From contig DASRWI010000016.1 in assembly GCA_035654655.1 (NCBI GenBank), positions 62,001 to 126,000 on the forward strand: DNA of 64,000 bases. Direction: 5' to 3'. Made by a program: the position numbers and the translations under genes. Of this stretch, positions 34,344-42,004 are shown piece by piece. The notes below the pieces were generated by a model, which searched no databases, was not told the DNA's origin, and was given only the letters and a program-made list of their open reading frames with translations. Source of the stretch: DASRWI01 sp035654655. Its GTDB lineage: Bacteria; Bacteroidota; Ignavibacteria; Ignavibacteriales; Ignavibacteriaceae. The number at the start of each line of letters is the position of its first letter. Within the stretch, counting starts at the first letter, position 1.

Positions 34344-35312
34344 TCATTCATTTACAATTGGAACATCATCCCTATTTGTTCTTACCATTCTACTGAAGAG
34401 GGAAAGTTTAGGGTCGAAGATAAATCGCAGCCATAATCTTACCCAGGATTTATGGTAGTATAATGATTCATAAAATTCCGGAGCAGCAGCTTTTACTTTA
34501 GGTAAGTTAACCCAAGGCACTGATGGAAAATCGTGATGTTCATTATGGTAGCCAACATTCAGAGCAAGAATATTTAATGGGCCATAATAACTGTATGTTT
34601 CCTGAGGAGCCATAACAATAAAATGTTCCTGTATCCATCTTGCACCAAGTGGATGAAATCCAATTGAAAAGAAAAAAGAAAAAATTAAATAAAGAAATGA
34701 TGACCATCCGAAGAAATAAACCATTGCAACATCAAAAGCAAAAACAACAACCATATTTAAGATTGTCCAAAAATTCATAAAAGGAATTTCTTTCATACGT
34801 GGAGTTCTAATTGCCTGGAAAAACGGAAACATCAATTCCCAAAAAGATTTTCCAACAAAAGTATTACCTATTAGTCTGGCTTCCCATCTGCTTGCAAGGT
34901 CAGCATCAAGATAATAATTGCCTTGATATGAATGATGTTTATGGTGATATGCTCTAAATGAAATTGCACTTGGAAGTACGTTGGGCAAATCTGCTAATAT
35001 TCCTGATACATAATTCAAGCTTCTATTTTTGAAAATTAAATTATGCGCAGAATCATGGATGAGTACATACAATGCGTGACTTGCAAAAGCACCAAAGCAA
35101 AAGCCTAAGATTAATGATAACCACCAGGGACTTTCTCTTAAAAGAATTGCAATTGTTATTTGAATGCCAACTACAAATACAATTAATAAAAAACTTGCAG
35201 GAAATCTTCCCATCAAATTTCTAATCTCAGGATGAGCCTTTAGAATTGCTTTTGTTCTTGCTCTATGAGGTTCGGGAGCATCAGAATATAAAAAATCATT
35301 TATACGTACCAT
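34344..35312 (-). CDS. Sphingolipid delta-4 desaturase-like membrane fatty acid desaturase
   Basis: A 322-residue di-iron membrane desaturase/hydroxylase. The three histidine boxes are HDSAH (about residue 85), HHKHH (about 122) and HNEHHD (about 255). The N-terminal part has the DES start (HRARTKAILKAHPEIRNLMG), and the C-terminal part follows eukaryotic sphingolipid C4 desaturases strikingly: HPLGARWIQEHF, NVGYHNEHHDFPSVPW and LPKVKAAAPEFYESL. It should have four or more helices. The likely substrate is a ceramide or related long-chain lipid. This is unusual in bacteria but sphingolipids are known in Bacteroidota; no serine palmitoyltransferase gene is in the window. Family is confident; substrate is inference. 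Confidence 0.85.
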   Translation of the reverse strand: MVRINDFLYSDAPEPHRARTKAILKAHPEIRNLMGRFPASFLLIVFVVGIQITIAILLRESPWWLSLILGFCFGAFASHALYVLIHDSAHNLIFKNRSLNYVSGILADLPNVLPSAISFRAYHHKHHSYQGNYYLDADLASRWEARLIGNTFVGKSFWELMFPFFQAIRTPRMKEIPFMNFWTILNMVVVFAFDVAMVYFFGWSSFLYLIFSFFFSIGFHPLGARWIQEHFIVMAPQETYSYYGPLNILALNVGYHNEHHDFPSVPWVNLPKVKAAAPEFYESLYYHKSWVRLWLRFIFDPKLSLFSRMVRTNRDDVPIVNE

Positions 35313-35406
35313 CTTTTTGCTTTCTTATTTAAGTATATAACGTATAAACATAAAGATTATTTATCTATCTAATTAATCACTTTGTCTGAACCACTCTTGT
35401 TTTTTT

Positions 35407-35593
35407 CATCCCATAGGGATGAAATAATAACGGTTAATAACAAATTTTAATTGGCATTCCATAGGAATGCTTTAGTCCATTCCTACGGAATGGTCGATTT
35501 GGGAAAGATATTTAGTTATTATTAATCCATTCCTACGGAATGGTCGATTTGGGAGAGACATCTGGTTATTATTAATCCACTCCTACGAAATGG
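35407..35593. repeat. Array of CATTCC-type palindromes, with 50-nt tandem units
   Basis: Palindromes at 35407-35421 (CATCCCATAGGGATG), 35454-35470 (GCATTCCATAGGAATGC), 35477-35493 and 35527-35543 (CCATTCCTACGGAATGG, identical), and a degenerate copy at 35577-35593 (CCACTCCTACGAAATGG). The last three start exactly 50 nt apart. Between them run TCGATTTGGGA and GTTATTATTAAT, the complement of TAATAATAAC, which also marks the second array at 61128-61415. There is no gene in 35313-35679; besides this array it holds the terminator at 35625-35656. Confidence 0.75.
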
Positions 35594-35624
35594 TATATCT
35601 TTTTGTTTGCAATGACCTATTAAA

Positions 35625-35656
35625 AATAAAAAAGCCGGTTTTTTCAAACCGGCTTT
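35625..35656 (-). terminator. Terminator of the T9SS/PorV/TonB cluster
   Basis: Stem AAAGCCGGTTT/AAACCGGCTTT (35631-35641 and 35646-35656), followed by T residues on the minus strand, 23 nt past the stop of the 506-aa gene. Confidence 0.88.
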
Positions 35657-35679
35657 GTAAAAAATTTATTTAACCAATA

Positions 35680-37200
35680 TTACTTGATTAACATCATTTT
35701 CTTTGTTGCTGTGAAGCTACCTGAAGAAATTGTATAGAAGTATAATCCTGAGCTTAATTTTGAAGCATTGAAATTATATTCATAACTATTAGCACCTAAT
35801 TCTTCATTAACTAGTGTAGCAACTTCCTGACCTAATGCATTGTAAACTTTTAATGTTACAAGACCAGCTTCAGGAATACTGAATGTAATCTTTGTAGATG
35901 GGTTAAATGGGTTTGGATAGTTCTGAGCTAATTGATATGTATTAGCAACTGTTCCAAGTTCTCTAACGCCTGTATAAGGACTGGTTTCCTGATCAGTTTT
36001 TGTTTCTGCATTTGTCCAAGTATCAACTGGAGCTTCATAAGGTTTCTGGAAAGTTCTTGGAGCTGTTTGTTTAATATATCTTACTCTGTAAGCAAAATCT
36101 CCAAAACCTGATGGTTCTGATGTCCAGGTACTGTCTGTACCTTTGATAAATCCATATCTATATTCGAAACCATTCCAAGCTGAATCATTAACAGTTAAAG
36201 TACCGCTATAAATGTTAGTTGTACCTTCTCTCATTAATTCAAGAACTTGCATTTGGTCAGTATCAACCCAATTGTTAGCTCTTACAAAAGCTGGTTGTTC
36301 GCAAATCCAAAACAATCTATCAGTTGCAGGAACAAAAGGAACTGGCTGAATAGTAGGATTTAATGCATTTGTCATATCTACTCTGAACTTAATTGTAACA
36401 TCAGTTTGACCTAAAATTACATAATCAGGTAATACGTCATCATAATAAACTTCAGGAACATCCTGAGTGGTTTGACCTAAGAATATAACATCTCTGTTAC
36501 CACCACCCTGGCTTAATGGTCTTTCATAACCATCATTCCAGATGTCAGATGTATCTTCGATGTTAGCAATATATTTGTAATTATTCACTTCATTAAGGTT
36601 TGCATTAACGAAAGGATAATTCTTGAACCACTTTGATGGATTTAAAGCATTTTTGCTTAAGAAAGAAGCAGGGTCTGAAGTTGTCCAACCATTAAAACTT
36701 CCAGAAATCTGAACTGAATCAACTGTAGGATCAAAAATACCAACTTCTCTCATTACTGACATATCAATTTTAAAGTTGATATTACCATTAGCAACCAAGG
36801 TTACTACTGAATCACGATCGAAGTAAGCATTAACGGTACTTGCAGCAGAAGGAACAATATACATATTGTTAGGATCGCTTTCCCAAGTATCTGCATTTGT
36901 ATAGAAGAATTTGTAATATAAAGTATCGTTAACATGTAATTTTCTAACATTAGCTGCAGGTGCATAAATACTATCTATTGTTACTGTGTAGATGGTATCA
37001 TTATTAGCATCTGTCATTTGAGTCATTTGACTCCAGTCATTAAAGTTACCACGGATATATACGATGCTGGTACCCGGAGTAAATTTCAATTCTTTAGTTT
37101 TCACTCTCATGTCTACATTAAAAGTAACTGTAGCATCCTGAGCCAGGATTGACATAGTAGCGAAAATAAAAAATGCAATCAGTAAAGCACTTTTTTTCAT
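35680..37200 (-). CDS. T9SS-exported protein with three carbohydrate-binding-like modules
   Basis: A 506-residue protein with signal peptide (KKSALLIAFFIFATMSILAQ). Three related beta modules begin ATVTFNVDMRV, INFKIDMSVMRE and VTIKFRVDMTNA. The first two contain YIRGNFNDWSQM and QISGSFNGWTTSD, a pattern seen in starch-binding/glycogen-binding CBM20/48-like folds. The third is more diverged. The C-terminal sorting domain is standard (NYPNPFNPSTKITFSIP ... KKMMLIK). It may bind polysaccharide at the cell surface or form part of a surface layer; the former is inferred from fold alone. It ends a four-gene operon-like set with a PorV-like protein, a 1218-aa protein and a TonB receptor, followed by a good terminator. 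Confidence 0.83.
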   Translation of the reverse strand: MKKSALLIAFFIFATMSILAQDATVTFNVDMRVKTKELKFTPGTSIVYIRGNFNDWSQMTQMTDANNDTIYTVTIDSIYAPAANVRKLHVNDTLYYKFFYTNADTWESDPNNMYIVPSAASTVNAYFDRDSVVTLVANGNINFKIDMSVMREVGIFDPTVDSVQISGSFNGWTTSDPASFLSKNALNPSKWFKNYPFVNANLNEVNNYKYIANIEDTSDIWNDGYERPLSQGGGNRDVIFLGQTTQDVPEVYYDDVLPDYVILGQTDVTIKFRVDMTNALNPTIQPVPFVPATDRLFWICEQPAFVRANNWVDTDQMQVLELMREGTTNIYSGTLTVNDSAWNGFEYRYGFIKGTDSTWTSEPSGFGDFAYRVRYIKQTAPRTFQKPYEAPVDTWTNAETKTDQETSPYTGVRELGTVANTYQLAQNYPNPFNPSTKITFSIPEAGLVTLKVYNALGQEVATLVNEELGANSYEYNFNASKLSSGLYFYTISSGSFTATKKMMLIK

Positions 37201-37268
37201 ATGATTTTTCCTCTGTTTTTATGTTATCTAAAACAATCTCTTAAAATTAACTTATTACGTGTTTATTG

Positions 37269-38297
37269 TCAAAATTTAAGCAGCACACCAAAACTGTGTG
37301 TGTTACCTAAAAAGTCAAATTGCTGATATGCGTAATCTACGGATATAGCTATGACATCTAAACCGGCATAATTCAAACCAACACCAAGTGTTAAGCCTTC
37401 TTGACTATCTGCAAGGCCCAGAGCTTTATAACCACCTCTTAAAAATATCAATTCATTCAATAGTGCAAGTTCACCACCGATATTGACATACTGTTCATTG
37501 TCATTAGGGTGTGCTGCGTCAACTGATAAAGTTAAGCGGTTGTTATCAAGAAACTGAATGTCTTTTGATAAACCGATTTGCAATTTAAGCGGCAAATCAA
37601 ATTGTTCGGTTGAATAATATGCATCAACAGTTTGGTTATTACCTGCTCTTGTCGGGTCAGGGTCGTGTCGAATCAGCAAGTCATCTCCCCCCATCTGCAT
37701 TTTAGTTCCGTAATTTGAAATACTACTTGAAAATCTTATTCCCCAGAATGGAGTTTTGAATATTGTACCAACATCAAAAGCTAAACCATCTGCGGATGAA
37801 TTGTATATATCTTCTCGAATATATTTAATATTTATGCCCACCATAAAATCTTCAGTTATGGTTCTTGCATAAGTCAAACCGAAAGCATAGCTGCCTGCAT
37901 TAAATATTTCACCGGTGCCATCTTCAAACTGTTCTGTTGTCACTTCCATATCGCCATAGTTTAAAGCTGTAACCTGAAAACCTAATGTTCCAGCTTCGCC
38001 CATAGGAACAGCAACACCAAAATAATTTAAGTTAACATCAGCGAATAATTTTGTATAGGAAAATGTTGCTTCGTATCTCTCAAGCATTGAAATACCTGCA
38101 GGATTCCAATACATTGCAGTGGCATCATTTGCAATGGAGGTGAATGCACCTCCCATTGCGTTCGCCCTTGGGCCAATTCCTATACTTAAAAACTTGGCAG
38201 CTGTTGTACCTGTCTTTTTTACTTCCTTTGCAAATGCATTTACTTGAAGCAGAGCAATCGCCAGAAGTAAAAACAATGATAATTTTTTGTTAAACAC
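37269..38297 (-). CDS. PorV/PorQ-family outer-membrane protein
   Basis: A 342-residue outer-membrane beta-barrel with a signal peptide (FNKKLSLFLLLAIALLQVNAFA). The mature opening AAKFLSIGIGPRANAMGGAFTSIANDATAMYWNPAGI is a clear PorV/PorQ signature. The end FLGNTHSFGVLLKF has the aromatic terminus of barrels. I choose GTG at 38297 because a good Shine-Dalgarno (GAAGGAG, 38306-38312) lies 8 nt before it; an ATG at 38327 would put cytosolic-type residues before the signal peptide. It follows the 1218-aa gene by 33 nt and is followed by the T9SS carbohydrate-binding-like gene. PorV carries T9SS cargo to the attachment complex, which fits that neighbour. Confidence 0.86.
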   Translation of the reverse strand: MFNKKLSLFLLLAIALLQVNAFAKEVKKTGTTAAKFLSIGIGPRANAMGGAFTSIANDATAMYWNPAGISMLERYEATFSYTKLFADVNLNYFGVAVPMGEAGTLGFQVTALNYGDMEVTTEQFEDGTGEIFNAGSYAFGLTYARTITEDFMVGINIKYIREDIYNSSADGLAFDVGTIFKTPFWGIRFSSSISNYGTKMQMGGDDLLIRHDPDPTRAGNNQTVDAYYSTEQFDLPLKLQIGLSKDIQFLDNNRLTLSVDAAHPNDNEQYVNIGGELALLNELIFLRGGYKALGLADSQEGLTLGVGLNYAGLDVIAISVDYAYQQFDFLGNTHSFGVLLKF

Positions 38298-38330
38298 TTT
38301 TAAATCTCCTTCAAAAATTGTCATCAATTT

Positions 38331-41300
38331 TTATTTTATAATTGCGAATTTGCCTATCTTCTCTCCAAGTCCAGGTGCATCTATATGATAGATATAAACA
38401 CCATAAGAAACAGACAGGTTGTCTTTGCTTAACATATCCCATTCTTCTCTGCCGTTGCTAAACTGAGAATCATGTTCAAGTTGTCTTACCAATTCTCCAT
38501 TTACCGTAAATATTCTTATTGTGCATTTGTAAGGTAAATGAATGAAATGCAATGAACGTGGTCCTCTTCCGCTTACATAAGGATTTTTTGGTTCCCATTG
38601 TGCAGAAGCAACGTATGGATTAGGAACTACTTTTACATTGTCCAGATCTTCTTTAGCTTTTGTTTCATCTATTTTATCCTTAGAAGCTGTAAAGCTAAAT
38701 CTATCAAATGATAAGAATGGTTTATTTAAAAGTACTTTCGCTGTATCGCCTACATCAGGGAAATTTTTATGACGAGTTGTATCTCCATTTAAATAGAACC
38801 ACCAGGTCATCTGCAAATTATTTTGAATATCAGGCTCTAAGAATAATATTCTATCCTGCAATTCCGGATTAGCAGAAAGTCTACCTGCTCCATTTTTTGT
38901 ATCTAATTCGATGAAAGCAAAATCGATATATCTTTGCTCTGTTCTGTTAAATACTTTGAAGTTAACCGGCATTGATGGCCAAGGCATTCCTTCAAAAGTA
39001 AAAGTAACAGAAGTATCAACACCTAAATCACCAAATTGTATTTCGTAATCATTAGGTCTTTCAACTCCTAATCTGCCTGTTGATTCAGTTACTCTTGTTA
39101 ATTTAAAACCATCAAGAGTAGTATCATTCCAGCTTGACCTATTATAATCAACTTCAATTCTATCTTCATTAAAGAAGAATAATTTAAAACCATCAACTAT
39201 AGGCTGCTCAATGCTGAAGGTAGAAGCAGAAATTTTATTTAACAAAGTATCACCTGAAGTAACATCAATTAAACTGTAATTCTTAGTTGTCAATGTATCG
39301 GGTTTTTGAAGTAAGATATTACCTGGTTTAATAGTATCCTCAAATACTATATTATAAGTATGACCATCTTGAATTTTATTTATGTCAACAATTTCGTATC
39401 CAATACTACTGCTTGTTGAACCCTGAACTAATGATATTTGACCTAATGTTGCGGGTATATAACCGGCAGCGGGAGCTTCAGGAGTAACTTTAGCTACGTT
39501 AGGTCCTAAAGTTACCGAACCATCAGGCTGAATTGAAATTCTTATTGGAGATTCAGAAGGAATAATTCTACCTGCAGGATAACCGAAGTCATATGAGGTA
39601 ATTGCATAGTAGTAAGTGAAACCATTTTTAACTGTACTATCGACCCAGCTATGCTGTAAGCCAGAGTTATTGCCCAAATCAAAATGAACACCTTCAATAC
39701 CTATTGAATCAAATCCACTATAGGCATCAACTAAATCAAAAATCTTCATAGGCAATTTGAATTTATTTATTCCATAACCTGTTGTAATAATATTTGCATC
39801 TTCAAATGCAGGGTCTGAAGCACGATAAATTCTATAACCTTCAAAGTCATTACCATTTCCGCCAATGTTAGCTATATAAGTATCAAATGAACTTTCAGCT
39901 GCACTATTCCAGTATAGGGTAACTTTATTATTACCAGGTATTGCAGTTAAAGTTGGAGTAATTGGAGCATTGGCAAATTGATAATCATTATTATAAGTTT
40001 CCTGAGCTTTTACTCTCTTCTTTAAAATTTCAGCTTTTCTAAATTGACCATTAGGGTCATTTGCAGGACCATTAGCCAAAATAACTGCTAATGAAATAGG
40101 TTCTGTTTGGCCTGATTTTAATGGGAAGAAACCTGAAGAAACAAATAAATCATATTCACCTGCAGTAACAAGTAATGGATTATAGAATCTTCCCGGTCTC
40201 ATAAATGTAAACCAAAGTTCAGCATCACCCTGGCTGTTAACATTAACAGCACCAGCAGCTACATACTGAGCATTAGTAATACCTATCTGGTCTGTTTCAG
40301 AAACATCAGTAACGTCAATGTTTGGTTCACCAGGGAAATTTGTTCCTTTTCCTGATGTTGGTATTCCATCGTTTTCACCAAAGTCTCCAGATGCAACAAC
40401 ACCATCAAGACCATTATCATCTGATAATGGATCCCAATCACCATCATCATCAATTCCATTGTTTCGTGATTCATCAACCATTTCATCAATACGTTCGTCA
40501 ACGCCTTCATCAATTGCTCCATCACCATCATTGTCAATACCATCAGCATAAGGCTTTCCAAGGTCTTCGGTATTTACATCATAAAGAATAATGTTTGAAC
40601 CGGGAACTTTGAATCTTCTGTATGGAAGGTCTGTACTTGATTGAGTTATCATTTCCTGAGTAACAACAGGATTGGTTTCAATATTTCTTATGAATGATGC
40701 ATCAGTTCCATTATCAATACCATCTGAAAAAGGCAATCCTAAATCAGATTGGTCTAACATTAATATATGTACCTGACCATTTTGTATTGCATCATTTTCA
40801 GGATTTATTGGCCATCTTTTCCATCTGTCTGAAGCAGCAAGATCAATCATTGCCTGAGTAATAATAGGACTTCCCTGTTCACCATTTCTATTTTGATCTA
40901 TTCTATCAGCAAAAGTTACACCAATCTGTTGGTCAAAAGCTATATGTGTTTGGTTTTCATCAATCAATCCATTCCCATTATCATCAATTCCATTTTCAGG
41001 ATCTTCACCAACTATCATTTCAGCAGTAACTTTAGGCCCTCCGATTTCACCATCACCATCATTATCAACTCTATCAACAGCATTACCTGGAGTTTCAAGG
41101 AAGCTTACTCCTATCATTCCTACAGGGTCATTCCCAAAAGTTGGAGCACGGTTATCTCTATCACGACTCCAGGCAATATCTTGAATAAGGTCAAATTCTG
41201 AAATATCATCTTGAGAGTCACCATCACCACCAACGAAGTCAGCATACCAAATAGCAACTGCTACTTTGCTTATATCTTTTGTACCGTCATTTCTAATAGA

Positions 41301-41987
41301 ATGTAATAAATATAATACATCCTCAACTAAAACCTGAGACCAGGCCATTGCTCTCATATCGAACTGAATACCAATGCCTCTTCTTGAAAGGTCAGTTGAA
41401 TCGGGGAAATAATTGTATCTATCATATTTATCATCCGAAGCACGATAGAACATTTCCTGGTCTGCATTGAAAATATTTTTTCCAAAGAAACCATTCCAAC
41501 TTCCCGGCCAACCCGGATCTTCCTTATCAGCTAATTTATCAGGCCATTTTGCCGGCCAGGTTGTATTATCAACTGAGGTTGCAATTTCCTGTTTGTTAGC
41601 ACTGTAATAACCGGGAACAGGTTCGAAGTTCCAGGTTTTACCCTGTTTAGATTGTCTAAAATCGAAAACATCAATGACTTTTATTGTCGAATCATTTTCA
41701 GCTTTAACTTCTCCACCAACCCATAAACCTTCCATAGCTAAATAAACCTTACCGGTATTTTTTGGCCATTCATAAGGTGTTTGAACAGAGATAGGGAAAC
41801 CGCCTCCCTGTCTACCTGTTAAACCAAAGTTATGGATTGTAGTCCTTATCTGATTTCCTTCCATTTGTCCTTTAGCTCTATATTTAGGGTCCCCTCTTTC
41901 TTTGCTGGGTTTATATTGAGCATAGGCACCGGAAGTAAGCATCAATATTAATATTAGATGCAATGTTATTTTATAAAAATTATTCAT
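38331..41987 (-). CDS. Large exported protein with Asp-rich calcium-type motifs and atypical sorting tail
   Basis: A 1218-residue protein with a signal peptide (LHLILILMLTSGAYAQ). Several segments match the DxDxDG type found in calcium-binding thrombospondin-3/dockerin-like repeats: RVDNDGDGEIGGP and GIDDNGNGLIDEN near 303-340, DQNRNGEQG, GIDNDGDGAIDEG near 485 and NGIDDDGDWDPLSDDNG near 510. A fibronectin-III-like part follows (GNNKVTLYWNSAAESSFD). The last 90 residues (VKVVPNPYVASAQWEP, CTIRIFTVNGELVRQL, GVYIYHID, IGKFAIIK) are a divergent T9SS-type sorting domain with VVPNPY in place of NYPNPFNP. The enzymatic role is unknown. It lies 17 nt downstream of the TonB receptor gene in one operon. 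Confidence 0.8.
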   Translation of the reverse strand: MNNFYKITLHLILILMLTSGAYAQYKPSKERGDPKYRAKGQMEGNQIRTTIHNFGLTGRQGGGFPISVQTPYEWPKNTGKVYLAMEGLWVGGEVKAENDSTIKVIDVFDFRQSKQGKTWNFEPVPGYYSANKQEIATSVDNTTWPAKWPDKLADKEDPGWPGSWNGFFGKNIFNADQEMFYRASDDKYDRYNYFPDSTDLSRRGIGIQFDMRAMAWSQVLVEDVLYLLHSIRNDGTKDISKVAVAIWYADFVGGDGDSQDDISEFDLIQDIAWSRDRDNRAPTFGNDPVGMIGVSFLETPGNAVDRVDNDGDGEIGGPKVTAEMIVGEDPENGIDDNGNGLIDENQTHIAFDQQIGVTFADRIDQNRNGEQGSPIITQAMIDLAASDRWKRWPINPENDAIQNGQVHILMLDQSDLGLPFSDGIDNGTDASFIRNIETNPVVTQEMITQSSTDLPYRRFKVPGSNIILYDVNTEDLGKPYADGIDNDGDGAIDEGVDERIDEMVDESRNNGIDDDGDWDPLSDDNGLDGVVASGDFGENDGIPTSGKGTNFPGEPNIDVTDVSETDQIGITNAQYVAAGAVNVNSQGDAELWFTFMRPGRFYNPLLVTAGEYDLFVSSGFFPLKSGQTEPISLAVILANGPANDPNGQFRKAEILKKRVKAQETYNNDYQFANAPITPTLTAIPGNNKVTLYWNSAAESSFDTYIANIGGNGNDFEGYRIYRASDPAFEDANIITTGYGINKFKLPMKIFDLVDAYSGFDSIGIEGVHFDLGNNSGLQHSWVDSTVKNGFTYYYAITSYDFGYPAGRIIPSESPIRISIQPDGSVTLGPNVAKVTPEAPAAGYIPATLGQISLVQGSTSSSIGYEIVDINKIQDGHTYNIVFEDTIKPGNILLQKPDTLTTKNYSLIDVTSGDTLLNKISASTFSIEQPIVDGFKLFFFNEDRIEVDYNRSSWNDTTLDGFKLTRVTESTGRLGVERPNDYEIQFGDLGVDTSVTFTFEGMPWPSMPVNFKVFNRTEQRYIDFAFIELDTKNGAGRLSANPELQDRILFLEPDIQNNLQMTWWFYLNGDTTRHKNFPDVGDTAKVLLNKPFLSFDRFSFTASKDKIDETKAKEDLDNVKVVPNPYVASAQWEPKNPYVSGRGPRSLHFIHLPYKCTIRIFTVNGELVRQLEHDSQFSNGREEWDMLSKDNLSVSYGVYIYHIDAPGLGEKIGKFAIIK

Positions 41988-42004
41988 TTAACTAAAACCT
42001 CCAA

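Noticed and set aside
35407..35593. Possible CRISPR array
   Set aside because: The 50-nt period is regular, but the units are nearly identical throughout, with no unique spacers, the repeats are short palindromes, and no cas genes are nearby.
40318..40591. Plus-strand and alternative-frame open frames inside the 1218-aa gene
   Set aside because: They arise from the Asp-rich repeats in other frames, giving low-complexity His/Met/Ser strings; they have no start context or homology.
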